The translations under genes and the position numbers were made by a program. Positions 43,037 through 52,198 of a stretch of 64,000 bases of DNA are shown in pieces. Origin of the DNA: Propionibacteriales bacterium (lineage in GTDB: Bacteria > Actinomycetota > Actinomycetes > Propionibacteriales > Nocardioidaceae); contig JAPLCB010000003.1 in the NCBI GenBank assembly GCA_026392455.1, positions 124,001-188,000 on the forward strand, written 5' to 3'. The stretch's first letter is position 1, and every line of letters begins with the position of its first letter. The notes beneath the pieces were generated by a model. That model did no database searches and had not been told where the DNA came from. It saw nothing but the letters and a program-made list of their open reading frames with translations.

Positions 43037-44131
43037 TCAGGCGATGGCGGCAACGGTGCCCAGGTCCTCGACCGCGGCGACCGCACGGCGCAGACCGGTA
43101 TCGGCGATCTCCGCCCCCTGAAGGCCGCCGAGCCCGCTGGTGAAGATCGTCGAGACGTAGACGTAGGCCACCATCCGCCGGTAGCCGGCCCAAGCAGCGT
43201 CGCCGGGGATCCGCGGTCCCCCTGCGCTGGCCAGGGCCGAGCAGTAGTGCTCCAGCAGGTCGCGCTCGAGGCGACGTCGTACCTCGACGTCGAGCCCCAG
43301 CACCAGGGCGTACGCCGCGTCGCGGAGTCCGTGGCCGCGACGTACCGCTTGCCAGTCGAGCAGCCCGACGCGATCCCCGAGCAGGTAGAGGTTGCCCGGG
43401 TGCGGGTCGCCGTGCAGGACGCAGAAGGCGTCGTCGTCCAGCTGCTGCGCCCACCGCCGGTACGTCCGGAGCAACCGGTCTCCGCCGAGCGCCGTCAGGG
43501 TGCGGTCGCGATCGGCCACGGCGCGTCCCAACCGTGGCAGTACCGCGGTGACGAGCGGCAGCAAGGCGTCCGCGGAGTTCGTCGACAACCAGCGCGGGCG
43601 ATCGGCTCGACCGCTGGTGGCCCCGTGCAACGCTGCCAACGTGCTCAACGCCGCGGCCACCTGGTCCGGGTCCAGCGGTGTCCGGGTATCGACGAACTCG
43701 GCTCCGCGGGCGGCGAGGTCCTCCAGGACGATCACGAATCGACCAGTACGCCGCTCGAACCGCGACCCGAGGATCGCCGGAGCCTCCAGGTCCAGCTGGG
43801 GCCGCAGGTCGCGGTAGAACCCCACCTCGACCTCGCCGAGCCGCGCCAGACCACCGAAGAGCCGGGTCCCGGGATCGGTCGCCGCCGCCTTCACGAAGAC
43901 GGTGCGCGGAGCAGCATCCCCGACGAGCTCCAGGACGCAGCGGTCGGTCGTGCCGGTGGTGGTGCCGAGCGGGGTGCACGAGACCACCTGGTGCCCGAGG
44001 AGTGCCGACATTGCGGCTGCGTCGAACCCGGAGGCGTGCCGCGGCAGCGCCGTGGCCGAGGGAAGCAGGTCGAGGCCCGTTCGGGCGAGCTCGAGGCCGA
44101 GTCGTCCCGCCGTACGCAGCACCAACGGCAT
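43037..44131 (-). CDS. Phosphotransferase, aminoglycoside phosphotransferase/choline kinase-like fold
   Basis: 364 residues. Kinase motifs: FVIVLEDLAARG, Brenner motif VLHGDPHPGNLYLL and metal-binding VGLLDWQAVRRG. The N terminus has a short amphipathic region. Belongs to the APH superfamily as found in acyl-CoA-dehydrogenase-associated or ecdysteroid-kinase-like groups; substrate unknown and resistance should not be assumed. Eight bases downstream of the K+ channel gene. Confidence 0.85.
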   Translation of the reverse strand: MPLVLRTAGRLGLELARTGLDLLPSATALPRHASGFDAAAMSALLGHQVVSCTPLGTTTGTTDRCVLELVGDAAPRTVFVKAAATDPGTRLFGGLARLGEVEVGFYRDLRPQLDLEAPAILGSRFERRTGRFVIVLEDLAARGAEFVDTRTPLDPDQVAAALSTLAALHGATSGRADRPRWLSTNSADALLPLVTAVLPRLGRAVADRDRTLTALGGDRLLRTYRRWAQQLDDDAFCVLHGDPHPGNLYLLGDRVGLLDWQAVRRGHGLRDAAYALVLGLDVEVRRRLERDLLEHYCSALASAGGPRIPGDAAWAGYRRMVAYVYVSTIFTSGLGGLQGAEIADTGLRRAVAAVEDLGTVAAIA

Positions 44132-44139
44132 CGCGGGTC

Positions 44140-45225
44140 CTACTCGTCGGCCACGGCTTCACCGTGGGTCCCCGGACGGGGCGCCCAGGGCAGCTCCTTG
44201 GACGGGCGGACCACGACCAGCTTGTCGCCCCGGGCCAGCTGGGTCACCGTCGGGTCGAAGTAGCGGTAGACCTTCTCGTCGCGCAGCACCGCGATGACCT
44301 GGTCCGGCAGGCTCTGCGGGGCCTTGCCGACCTCGGTGACCAGCAGGTCGCGCTCGGCCACCTCGAGTCCCTCCCCGTAGGTCAGCAGGTCCTCCAGCAC
44401 CGAGGCCAGCGGCGGGGAGATCGAGGAGAGGCCCACCAGCCGCCCGACGGCGTCCGAGGAGGTCACCACTGCGTCAGCGCCGCTCTGGCGGACCAGCGGC
44501 ACGTTGTCCTGCTCCCGGACCGCCGCGACGATGTAGGCCTGGGGGTTCAGCTGCCGGACGGTCAGGGTGGCGAGCACCGTGGTGTCGTCGCGCGGGGTGG
44601 TGATGATCACCTGCCGCGCCTGCTCGACGCCCGCCCGGCGCAGCACCTCCCGCCGGCTCGCATCCCCGGTGACCACCGCGAGCCCGTTGGAGTGCGCCTC
44701 ACCGAGAGCAACGCTGCTCGGGTCCACGATCACGATGTGGTCCTTGTCGATCCCGTTGTTGACCAAGGTGTCGACGGCGCTGCGGCCCTTGGTGCCGTAG
44801 CCGATGACGACGATGTGCTGCTCCATGTGCTTCCTCCAACGGGCGTTCCGGATGATCTCGCGCCCTTGGTTGGCGAGCACTTCGAGGGTGGTGCCGATCA
44901 GCAGCACCAGGAACGCGATGCGCAACGGGGTGATCACGAAGGCGTTGATGAGCCGGGCGTGCGGCGTGATCGGCGCGATGTCGCCGTAGCCGGTCGTGCT
45001 GAGGGTGACGGTCGTGTAGTAGATCGAGTCGATCAGGGTGATGCCGTCGTTCGTCGGGTGCGCGTTGTCCCGGTAGTTGTGACGGTCGACGTAGACCAGC
45101 AGCACGGTGAAGCCCAGGATCGCGATCGCCAGCAGCAACCGACGACCCAGCTGCCACCACGGGGAACGCGTCGAGACCGGGAGCTTGAGCACCCCGGGGA
45201 CGACCTTCGACTCGATGTCGTGCAC
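44140..45225 (-). CDS. Two-TM potassium channel with TrkA-N/TrkA-C regulatory domains
   Basis: 361 residues. TM1 (LLLAIAILGFTVLLVYV), pore helix and selectivity filter TTGYGD at residues 77-82, TM2 (ITPLRIAFLVLLIGTTLEVL), then a RCK/TrkA-N domain starting HIVVIGYGTKGRSAVDTL and a TrkA-C domain at the C terminus. A KtrA-gated prokaryotic K+ channel of the MthK layout. GTG start. Upstream small gene is 18 bases away. Confidence 0.92.
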   Translation of the reverse strand: MHDIESKVVPGVLKLPVSTRSPWWQLGRRLLLAIAILGFTVLLVYVDRHNYRDNAHPTNDGITLIDSIYYTTVTLSTTGYGDIAPITPHARLINAFVITPLRIAFLVLLIGTTLEVLANQGREIIRNARWRKHMEQHIVVIGYGTKGRSAVDTLVNNGIDKDHIVIVDPSSVALGEAHSNGLAVVTGDASRREVLRRAGVEQARQVIITTPRDDTTVLATLTVRQLNPQAYIVAAVREQDNVPLVRQSGADAVVTSSDAVGRLVGLSSISPPLASVLEDLLTYGEGLEVAERDLLVTEVGKAPQSLPDQVIAVLRDEKVYRYFDPTVTQLARGDKLVVVRPSKELPWAPRPGTHGEAVADE

Positions 45226-45243
45226 TTCGCGGATCCCGTCTGA

Positions 45244-45597
45244 CTACTTGATCACGTTGCCGTAGATGATCACCTTGATCAGCGGGTCGGCGTCGCCGGC
45301 CCCTGTGGTGTCCATCGCGACGAACCGGAACTTGTCACCCTTGGTCGGCGTCCTGGTCAGACCTTGGGCCGGCTTCCAGAGCCCGCAGAGCTCGCCCTCG
45401 TCGTTCACCGAGCGCTCGTCCTTGACGGAATCACCCTCCAGGCAGATCGTCGAGCTGCTGCTGTCGAAGCTCGCCACCGTGGCAACCGAACGCTCCGGCT
45501 TCTCCGGACCCGCCACGGTGCCGACCAGGTAGCCGGCCAGGAGGCAGAGCGCGCCACCAGCGACGAACACCGGCGTCGGAAGAGTCACGTTTCCCAC
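45244..45597 (-). CDS. Membrane-anchored or secreted small protein, unknown
   Basis: 117 residues. N-terminal hydrophobic segment (PVFVAGGALCLLAGYLVGTVAG) followed by a soluble domain with two Cys (TICLEG, ELCGLW) and a closing DPLIKVIIYGNVIK. Not recognised. Same strand and spacing as the channel gene, suggesting one operon. Confidence 0.68.
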   Translation of the reverse strand: MGNVTLPTPVFVAGGALCLLAGYLVGTVAGPEKPERSVATVASFDSSSSTICLEGDSVKDERSVNDEGELCGLWKPAQGLTRTPTKGDKFRFVAMDTTGAGDADPLIKVIIYGNVIK

Positions 45598-45647
45598 CCG
45601 GAGAGCATGTCACGAGGCCGGTCGGCCCCGACGCTCCGGCTCGCGGG

Positions 45648-45971
45648 TCAGTGGCGACGCAGCTCGATGACGTCGGCAGTACGGGCGACCGCCCGGCTGA
45701 CGTCCTCGATTGTGGCCTTCCCGTCCGGCCACCAGCGGAGCGCCACCGTGTCACCGGCGGTGGCTGCGCAGGACCGGTCGCGCGCGATCCGGCCGAGCAT
45801 CCGGCCCGAGTACGTCGCCCGGACCTGACCGCTCGCGGTAGCGACAACGGCGACGCCGGAGTCGCAGGCCACGACCGTGCCCCGCCACGGAGCGGATCGG
45901 GTCTCGGGAACGGCTGCGGTCACCGCCTCAATGTACGGCGGTTCGGGGCGTCCCGGCACCGGTTTAATCAC
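45648..45971 (-). CDS. Small hypothetical protein, possibly OB-fold
   Basis: 107 residues from a GTG at 45971 that overlaps the yihY stop by 8 bases; a GTG at 45923 (91 residues) is an alternative and would fit a compact domain better. Core: WRGTVVACDSGVAVVATASGQVRATYSGRMLGRIA, then VALRWWPDGKATIEDV, reminiscent of RsgA/IF-1-like OB folds. Function unknown. Confidence 0.6.
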   Translation of the reverse strand: MIKPVPGRPEPPYIEAVTAAVPETRSAPWRGTVVACDSGVAVVATASGQVRATYSGRMLGRIARDRSCAATAGDTVALRWWPDGKATIEDVSRAVARTADVIELRRH

Positions 45972-46887
45972 CCGCGACCCGGGCCCGGGTCGTCGCCTTC
46001 TGCGGCCAGGTCTGGTCGAAGGCCGCGTTCAGCGCTGCCCCGATCAGGACCGCGATGGAGAGGACGTAGAGCCAGAGCAGGATGGCGATCGGGGCCGCGA
46101 GCGGCCCGTAGATCGAGGTCGAGCCCTGGGCGGTGCTCACCAGGAAGATCCGCAGCAGGGCCGACCCGACGATCCAGACGAAGAGGGTGAACACCGCCCC
46201 CGGAAGGTTGTAGCGCCAGGCCGTCCGGACCGGCACCGACACGTGGTAGAGCGTCGCGAGGAAGCAGACCCCGAGCACGATGACCGTCGGCCAGTAGAGC
46301 ATCGTCAGCAGGTCGAAGCGCTCGGGCAGCACCCGGTCGACCAGGTGCGGGCCCGCGACCACCAGCGGGATCGTCACGACCCCGATCAGCATCCCGAGCA
46401 CGTAGAGCAGGAAGGCCAGCGCCCGAGTCCGGATGATCCCGCGCTGCCCGCCCAGGCCGTACATGATCGTGATCGTGTCGACGAAGACGTTGAGCGCCCG
46501 GGACCCGGACCACAGCGCCAGGATGAAACCGATCGAGATCACGTCGTAGCGGCCACCGGAGAGCACGTCGTCCAAGGTCGGCCGGATGATGTCGTCGACC
46601 GTCTCCGGCGTCAGCGCCTGCAGCGCCAGGTCGATCACGCTCTGCTTGATCTGGATGATCTGGGAGCTGCTGAACCGCTCGATGATGAACCCGACCGAGC
46701 CGGCCAGCGCGAAGATCAGCGGGGGCAGCGACAGGATCGCGAAGAACGCTGCTTCCGCTGCCAACCCGGTGACCCGGTGCTGCATGCAGGTGTCCACCGT
46801 CGAGACGGTGACCCGCCACGACGCCTGGGCAACGCTGTCGGGCGTCCACCGCCGAGCAGGCACCGGGGTGCTGCTCTCGGAGGCCAT
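45964..46887 (-). CDS. YihY/virulence factor BrkB family membrane protein
   Basis: 307 residues, six predicted TM helices. Family marks: HRVTGLAAEAAFFAILSLPPLIFALAG near the N terminus and SIYGPLAAPIAILLWLYVLSIAVLIGAALNAAFD at the C terminus. Formerly misnamed RNase BN; function is unclear, perhaps transport or lipid handling. Confidence 0.9.
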   Translation of the reverse strand: MASESSTPVPARRWTPDSVAQASWRVTVSTVDTCMQHRVTGLAAEAAFFAILSLPPLIFALAGSVGFIIERFSSSQIIQIKQSVIDLALQALTPETVDDIIRPTLDDVLSGGRYDVISIGFILALWSGSRALNVFVDTITIMYGLGGQRGIIRTRALAFLLYVLGMLIGVVTIPLVVAGPHLVDRVLPERFDLLTMLYWPTVIVLGVCFLATLYHVSVPVRTAWRYNLPGAVFTLFVWIVGSALLRIFLVSTAQGSTSIYGPLAAPIAILLWLYVLSIAVLIGAALNAAFDQTWPQKATTRARVAGD

Positions 46888-46934
46888 GGGGTCAACCGTA
46901 GAGGCTGGACCGGCCCGGACCGCGCAGGTGGGCG

Positions 46935-48383
46935 TCAGCTCAGGACGAGCCCGGGGTACAGCGGGTACTTGTCCAGCATCTCGGCCGACTGCGAGCGGAC
47001 CCGGTCAGCGACACCGTCGCCGAGCTTGTACGTCGCCTTCGACGGCGCGCCGGCCTTGTTCGTCCCGGCCTCGGTGTTCGTCAGGACGTCGACGATCAGC
47101 TCGGCGACCTTGTCGAACTCGGGAGCGCCGAAGCCACGGGTCGTCAGCGCCGGCGTGCCGAAGCGGATACCGGAGGTGTACCAGGCCCCGTTGGGGTCGC
47201 CGGGGACCGAGTTGCGGTTGGTCACGACACCGGCGTCGAGCAGCGCCGACTCCGCCTGCCGACCGGTCAGGCCGAAGGACGTGACGTCGAGCAGGACGAT
47301 GTGGTTGTCGGTGCCGCCGGTGACCAGGTTCGCGCCGCGGGTCAGGAAGCCCTCGGCCAGCGACTTGGCGTTGTCGGCGATGTTCTGCGCGTAGGTCTGG
47401 AACGACGGCTGGCGCGCCTCGGCGAAGGCGACGGCCTTGGCCGCCATCACGTGCGAGAGCGGGCCGCCCAGCACCATCGGGCAACCGCGGTCGACGTCGG
47501 CAGCGAACTCCTCCTGCGCCAGCACCAGGCCACCGCGCGGGCCGCGCAGGGACTTGTGGGTGGTCGAGGTGGTGATGTGCGCGAACGGCACCGGGTTCTC
47601 GTCCCCGGTGAAGACCTTGCCGGCGACCAGACCGGCGAAGTGCGCCATGTCGACCATCAGGGTGGCGCCGACCTCGTCGGCGATCTCGCGCATCTTCGCG
47701 AAGTTCACCCGGCGCGGGTAGGCCGAGTAACCGGCCACCAGGATCGCGGGCTTGAACTCGCGGGCCTTGGCCGCGACCGCGTCGTAGTCCAGGAGCCCGG
47801 TGACCGGGTCGGTGCCGTACTGCTGCTGGTGGAACATCTTCCCGCTGATGTTCGGCCGGAAGCCGTGCGTCAGGTGACCGCCCGCGTCCAGCGACATCCC
47901 GAGGAGGCGCTGGTTGCCGAACTCGTGGCGCAGCTGCTCCCAGTCCGCCTCGGAGAGCTCGTTGATGTTCTTGACGTCGTACTTCGCCAGCGCCGGCGTC
48001 TCCACCCGGTGGGCGAGGATCGACCAGAAGGCGACCAGGTTCGCGTCGATCCCCGAGTGCGGCTGCACGTAGGCGTACGGCGCACCGAAGAGCTCCCGGG
48101 CGTGCTCGGCCGCCAGCGACTCGACCGTGTCGACGTTCTGGCAGGCCGCGTAGAAGCGGTGACCGACCGTTCCCTCGGCGTACTTGTCGGAGAACCAGGT
48201 GCCCATCGTCATCAGCGTCGCGGGCGAGGCGTAGTTCTCCGAGGCGATCAGCTTGAGGGAGGAGCGCTGATCGGCCAGCTCCTTGCGTGTGGCCTCCGCC
48301 ACACGGGGCTCGACTGAGGCGATCACCTCCAGCATGGCGTCGTACGCTGCGGAAGTCGTCTTGGCGAGGGATTCAGCGCTCAT
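46935..48383 (-). CDS. glyA: Serine hydroxymethyltransferase
   Basis: 482 residues from the ATG at 48383. Interconverts serine and glycine with tetrahydrofolate. Recognised by [45 protein letters not shown], the PLP-lysine motif [15 protein letters not shown] and [11 protein letters not shown]. Divergent from the sulfite reductase gene across a region with a 15-bp palindrome. The length fits the longer actinobacterial GlyA type with an insertion around [19 protein letters not shown]. Confidence 0.95.
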   Translation of the reverse strand: MSAESLAKTTSAAYDAMLEVIASVEPRVAEATRKELADQRSSLKLIASENYASPATLMTMGTWFSDKYAEGTVGHRFYAACQNVDTVESLAAEHARELFGAPYAYVQPHSGIDANLVAFWSILAHRVETPALAKYDVKNINELSEADWEQLRHEFGNQRLLGMSLDAGGHLTHGFRPNISGKMFHQQQYGTDPVTGLLDYDAVAAKAREFKPAILVAGYSAYPRRVNFAKMREIADEVGATLMVDMAHFAGLVAGKVFTGDENPVPFAHITTSTTHKSLRGPRGGLVLAQEEFAADVDRGCPMVLGGPLSHVMAAKAVAFAEARQPSFQTYAQNIADNAKSLAEGFLTRGANLVTGGTDNHIVLLDVTSFGLTGRQAESALLDAGVVTNRNSVPGDPNGAWYTSGIRFGTPALTTRGFGAPEFDKVAELIVDVLTNTEAGTNKAGAPSKATYKLGDGVADRVRSQSAEMLDKYPLYPGLVLS

Positions 48384-48453
48384 GGGCACAGCCTAAAGGT
48401 GCCTTCCGGTCAGGCCGGGGCCGCCCACGGGTGTACCAAATGGCGGACAGGCG

Positions 48454-48468
48454 TCTCATGACATGAGA
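48454..48468. promoter_or_regulatory. Perfect 15-bp palindrome between glyA and the sulfite reductase leader
   Basis: TCTCATG-A-CATGAGA, 7-bp arms, about 45 bases upstream of the leader-peptide ATG and 70 bases upstream of glyA. Position suits a repressor of the sulfur operon or of glyA. Not the McbR TAGAC-N6-GTCTA motif. Confidence 0.6.
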
Positions 48469-48512
48469 TCTAGGTTTGTGGAACAGGTGTCCGAAACCTG
48501 AGACTAGTCCCC

Positions 48513-48602
48513 ATGATCAGTGCTGCCACCTCGACCTGGCTCGTGACGCGTCGTCACGTGGACCTCGGTCGTACCGGCAGCATGATGTGTTGGGCCCGCT
48601 GA
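48513..48602 (+). CDS. Cysteine-attenuator-type leader peptide upstream of sulfite reductase
   Basis: A 29-codon frame, ATG at 48513 to TGA at 48602, whose C-terminal part reads RRHVDLGRTGSMMCWAR (GTG at 48543 would give 19 residues). The RR-H/Y-VDLGR...C pattern is characteristic of putative cis-acting leader peptides found before cysteine/sulfur assimilation genes in Streptomyces and relatives (family knowledge); cysteine-responsive short ORFs are proven in mycobacteria. Here the Cys codon is fourth from the end, 49 bases before the sulfite reductase ATG. GACTAGT 5-11 bases before the ATG may be the -10, implying a leaderless start. Confidence 0.78.
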   Translation: MISAATSTWLVTRRHVDLGRTGSMMCWAR

Positions 48603-48651
48603 GCTTCCGCCCAAGCCGCCCCCTTTCTTCTTCGAAGGACCTGTCGCACAC

Positions 48652-50379
48652 ATGCCTGACCAGCGCTTCGACTCCCAGCCACCTCGCCTCACCGAGATCC
48701 CCCGCCCCAAGAGGGCCGAGGGCCAGTGGGCCTTGGGGCAGCGCGAGCCGCTCAACAAGAACGAGCAGTCCAAGAAGGACGACGACCCGCTCAACGTCCG
48801 GGACCGGATCCTCTACACCTACTCCAAGAAGGGGTTCGACTCGATCGACCCCGCCGACCTCCGCGGACGGTTCCGCTGGATGGGGCTCTACACCCAGCGC
48901 AAGCCGGGCATCGACGGGTTCCACACCGGGTCGATGGAGGAAGAAGAGCTGGACGCCCGTTTCTTCATGATGCGGGTCCGCAGCGACGGTGAGCTGCTGG
49001 GCGCACCGCAGCTGCGGGCGCTGGGCAGCATCGGCACCGACTTCGCCCAGAACACCGCCGACATCAGCGACCGGCAGAACATCCAGTACCACTGGATCCG
49101 GATCGAGGACGTGCCCGCCATCTGGGAGCGTCTGGACGCTGTCGGGATGAGCAGCCTGGAAGCGTGCGGCGACAGCCCGCGACCGTTCCTCGGCTCGCCG
49201 GTCGCCGGTGTCGCCGCCGACGAGATCATCGACGGCAGCTCCGCGCTCGAGGAGATCAAGCGCCGCTACCTGAACAACAAGGACTTCTCGAACTTCCCCC
49301 GCAAGTTCAAGACCTCGCTGACCGGACACCCGAGCCTGGACACGGTGCCGGCGGTCAACGACGTCTCCTTCGTCGGCGTCGTCCACCCCGAGCACGGGCC
49401 CGGCTTCGATCTCTGGGTCGGCGGCGGTCTGTCCACCAACCCGATGTTCGCCCAGAAGCTGGGGGTCTGGATCCCGTTGGACGAGGTCCCCGACGCCTGG
49501 GCCGGGGTCGCCGGGATCTTCCGTGACTACGGTTACCGCCGCCTGCGCGCCCGGGCCCGGCTGAAGTTCCTGGTCGCCGACTGGGGCGTCGAGAAGTTCC
49601 GCGAGGTCCTCGAGAACGAGTACCTCGGCAAGAAGCTCGTCTCGGTCGACTCCCCCGCCGTCTCCACCGAGAGCGGCGACCACGTCGGCGTCCACGCCCA
49701 GAAGGACGGCAACTTCTACATCGGTGCCGCTCCGGTCGTGGGCCGGGTCAACGGTGAGACCCTGACCGGCCTGGGTGACCTGGTCGAGAAGTTCGGGGTC
49801 GACGGAGTCCGGCTGACGGCGCAGCAGAAGCTGGTCGTCCTCGGCGTCAAGCCCGGCGACGTCGACGCGGTCGTCGAGGCACTGCTGGCCCTGGGCCTCG
49901 AGGCGAACCCGTCCAACTGGCGCCGCAACACGATGGCGTGCACCGGCATCGAGTACTGCAAGCTGGCGATCGTCGACACCAAGGAGCGCGCCCGCGCCCT
50001 GATCGGCGAGCTCGAGAAGCGGTTCCCCGAGCTGGACACCCCGATCACGATCAACGTCAACGGGTGCCCGAACGCCTGCGCCCGGACGCAGACCGCTGAC
50101 ATCGGGCTCAAGGGCATGGTCGCCCTGGATGCCGACGGTAACCAGGTCGAGGGCTTCCAGGTCCACCTCGGCGGCGGCATCGGGATGCACGACACGTTCG
50201 GCAAGAAGCTGCGCGCCCACAAGGTGACCAGTCAGGGTCTCGACGACTACGTCACCAACGTGGTCACCGCCTACCTCGGCGACCGCACCGACGGCGAGAG
50301 CTTCGCCGCCTGGGTCGTCCGGGCCGACGAGGTCCTGCTGCGCGGCGAGTCCGCTCCGGTCCTGGAGCCGATCGCATGA
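48652..50379 (+). CDS. Assimilatory sulfite/nitrite reductase, ferredoxin-type (SirA-like)
   Basis: 575 residues. Siroheme-Fe4S4 enzyme with cluster ligands C430, C436 (ACTGIEYCKLAI), C472 and C476 (NVNGCPNACARTQ), and two ferrodoxin-like half-domains. Operon context with cysH and a sirohydrochlorin chelatase indicates sulfite reduction to sulfide, not nitrite reduction. The ribosome-binding site GAAGGA is at 48632. Directly preceded by the leader peptide; overlaps the next small gene by four bases. Confidence 0.93.
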   Translation: MPDQRFDSQPPRLTEIPRPKRAEGQWALGQREPLNKNEQSKKDDDPLNVRDRILYTYSKKGFDSIDPADLRGRFRWMGLYTQRKPGIDGFHTGSMEEEELDARFFMMRVRSDGELLGAPQLRALGSIGTDFAQNTADISDRQNIQYHWIRIEDVPAIWERLDAVGMSSLEACGDSPRPFLGSPVAGVAADEIIDGSSALEEIKRRYLNNKDFSNFPRKFKTSLTGHPSLDTVPAVNDVSFVGVVHPEHGPGFDLWVGGGLSTNPMFAQKLGVWIPLDEVPDAWAGVAGIFRDYGYRRLRARARLKFLVADWGVEKFREVLENEYLGKKLVSVDSPAVSTESGDHVGVHAQKDGNFYIGAAPVVGRVNGETLTGLGDLVEKFGVDGVRLTAQQKLVVLGVKPGDVDAVVEALLALGLEANPSNWRRNTMACTGIEYCKLAIVDTKERARALIGELEKRFPELDTPITINVNGCPNACARTQTADIGLKGMVALDADGNQVEGFQVHLGGGIGMHDTFGKKLRAHKVTSQGLDDYVTNVVTAYLGDRTDGESFAAWVVRADEVLLRGESAPVLEPIA

Positions 50380-50567
50380 CGTCGCGCGCGGTGCCGTACC
50401 ACTGCCCCTTCTGCGGTGACGAGGACCTGTGGCCCCACGAGGCCGAGACCGGTTCTTCTCACGGCGCCTGGGAATGCCGGTCCTGCCTGCGCGCGTTCAC
50501 CCTCTCGATGATCAAGCAGCTCCCGCGACCCGCGCTGGGGACTGCCACATCCGGAGGCACACGATGA
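50376..50567 (+). CDS. Small zinc-ribbon protein in the sulfate assimilation operon
   Basis: 63 residues with two CxxC pairs (CPFCGDEDLWPHEAE and ECRSCLRAF) forming a zinc ribbon. Starts inside the sir stop (ATGA) and its own stop overlaps the cysH start, so it is firmly in the operon. Similar small proteins occur at the same place in Streptomyces sulfur operons. Function unknown; electron-transfer helper or metal chaperone are guesses. Confidence 0.85.
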   Translation: MTSRAVPYHCPFCGDEDLWPHEAETGSSHGAWECRSCLRAFTLSMIKQLPRPALGTATSGGTR

Positions 50568-51310
50568 CCGCACCCACCACCCTGGCAGCCCGCGCTGCGC
50601 GTGGCTCTCGCACCGAGGGCCGCAGCATCGAGGAGCTCAAGGACATCGTCTTCCAGGTCGGCGCCGAGCTCGAGCTCGCCCCGGCCGGGGACATCATCGA
50701 ATGGGCTGCGGCCACCTTCGGCCCCCGGTTCTGCGTCACCTCCTCGATGGGCGACGCGGTCCTGGCCCACGTCGCCTCCCAGGTCGCCCCGGGGATCGAC
50801 GTGGTGTTCCTCGACACCGGTTACCACTTCGTGGAGACCATCGGGACCGCCGACGCGGTCGCCGCGACCATGCCGGTGAACCTGTTGACGATCACCCCGG
50901 TCCAGTCCGTGGCCGAGCAGGACGCCCAGTACGGCCGTGACCTCTACAAGACCGACCCGGACCTGTGCTGCAAGCTGCGCAAGGTCCAGCCGCTGGCGAC
51001 CTCCCTGTCCGGGTACGACGCGTGGGCGACCGGGCTCCGGCGGGCTGAGACCCACAACCGGGTGATCGCTCCGGTCGTCGGTTGGGACGAGAAGAAGCAG
51101 AAGGTCAAGGTCTCTCCGTTGGCCCGCTGGACCGACGAGGACATCGACAAGTACATCCTCGAGAACGGCGTCCTGGTCAACCCGTTGCAGTACGACGGGT
51201 ACCCCTCCATCGGTTGCTGGCCGTGCACCTCGCGGGTTGCTCCCGGTGAAGACCCCCGCAGCGGACGCTGGGCGGGCCAGAACAAGACCGAGTGCGGTAT
51301 CCACCAGTAG
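50564..51310 (+). CDS. cysH: Phosphoadenylyl/adenylyl-sulfate reductase
   Basis: 248 residues from the ATG at 50564. Reduces APS (or PAPS) to sulfite. It carries the Fe-S cysteines C135-C136 (DLCCKLRK) and C218/C221 (GCWPCTSRV), indicating the APS-using [4Fe-4S] type, and the catalytic C-terminal C244 (KTECGIHQ). PP-loop motif around SSMGDAVLAH. The ATP sulfurylase genes (cysD/cysN) often next to it are not within this window. Confidence 0.95.
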   Translation: MTAPTTLAARAARGSRTEGRSIEELKDIVFQVGAELELAPAGDIIEWAAATFGPRFCVTSSMGDAVLAHVASQVAPGIDVVFLDTGYHFVETIGTADAVAATMPVNLLTITPVQSVAEQDAQYGRDLYKTDPDLCCKLRKVQPLATSLSGYDAWATGLRRAETHNRVIAPVVGWDEKKQKVKVSPLARWTDEDIDKYILENGVLVNPLQYDGYPSIGCWPCTSRVAPGEDPRSGRWAGQNKTECGIHQ

Positions 51311-51389
51311 TCAGCACCATCCCCACGCAGCGACAACGACGTCACGGCGCACATGAGAAGCGACGATCGAAGAGAAGGGAGGCCGGTCC

Positions 51390-52133
51390 ATGACCGCCCC
51401 AGCCCTCATCGCCCTTGCCCACGGCAGCCGTGACCCGCGCTCCAAGGCCACGATCAACGCCCTCGTGGAACAGACCCGCGCACTGCGCCCGGACCTGCGG
51501 ATCGAGGTCGCCTTCCTCGACCACGTCCGGCCGTCCTTCGAGACGACGGTCAACAAGCTGGTGCGGGCCCGGTTCGACGAGATCGTGGTGGTGCCGCTGC
51601 TGCTCAGCGAGGCGTTCCACGCCAAGGTGGACGTCCCCGCGGCGATCGCCGACGCCACCGAGCGTCACCCCGGCCTGCGGATCCGAGCCACCAAGGTGCT
51701 CGGGCTCGAGCACTCCTTCCTCGAGGTCCTCGACAAGCGTCTGCGTGAAGCCCTCAGCGCCGCGCGGGTGCGCGAGCTCGACGCGCTGGTCCTGGCCGCC
51801 GCTGGTTCCTCCGACCCGCTGGCCAACCAGGCTGTCGCCCGGCTCGCCCGGGTCTGGGGCGCCCACCACAAGCTTCCGGTGACCGCGGCCTTCGCCTCGG
51901 CCAGCCCGCCGGCCACCGGGGAGGCTGTCCGGGCCTTCCGCGCCGAGGGGCGCCGTCACGTCGCCGTGGCCTCCATGTTCCTCGCTCCGGGCTTCCTGCC
52001 TGACCGGGCTGCCGAGCTCGCCTTCGAAGCTGGCGCCGTGGCCGTCTCGGAGCCCCTGGGGGCCGATCCCGAGGTGGCCCGCACGATCCTCGCCCGGTAC
52101 GCCGTGGGTGCGGTCGAGCTCGTCCCGGTCTGA
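51390..52133 (+). CDS. Sirohydrochlorin chelatase-like (CbiX) protein
   Basis: 247 residues, two CbiX-type halves. Begins LIALAHGSRDPRSKATI (metal-binding HGS) with a second AAGSSDPLANQAV half and FLAPGFLPDRAAEL. Inserts Fe2+ into sirohydrochlorin to supply siroheme to the sulfite reductase encoded upstream (inference from context; cobalt use possible). It has AGAAGGGAG upstream and ends the operon. Confidence 0.9.
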   Translation: MTAPALIALAHGSRDPRSKATINALVEQTRALRPDLRIEVAFLDHVRPSFETTVNKLVRARFDEIVVVPLLLSEAFHAKVDVPAAIADATERHPGLRIRATKVLGLEHSFLEVLDKRLREALSAARVRELDALVLAAAGSSDPLANQAVARLARVWGAHHKLPVTAAFASASPPATGEAVRAFRAEGRRHVAVASMFLAPGFLPDRAAELAFEAGAVAVSEPLGADPEVARTILARYAVGAVELVPV

Positions 52134-52198
52134 CCCGATAGCGGTCGGGAGAGGCACCCGCCCGGGTTCGCGGTGGTCCGATCAGGCCCGGCCCAGGA

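Noticed and set aside
43037-44131. Aminoglycoside resistance gene
   Set aside because: The Brenner motif is shared by many small-molecule kinases of unknown substrate; no sequence mark of a true resistance enzyme.
48517-50220. Long open frame antisense to the sulfite reductase gene
   Set aside because: Same mirror effect; the opposite strand encodes a clear siroheme enzyme with all Fe-S ligands.
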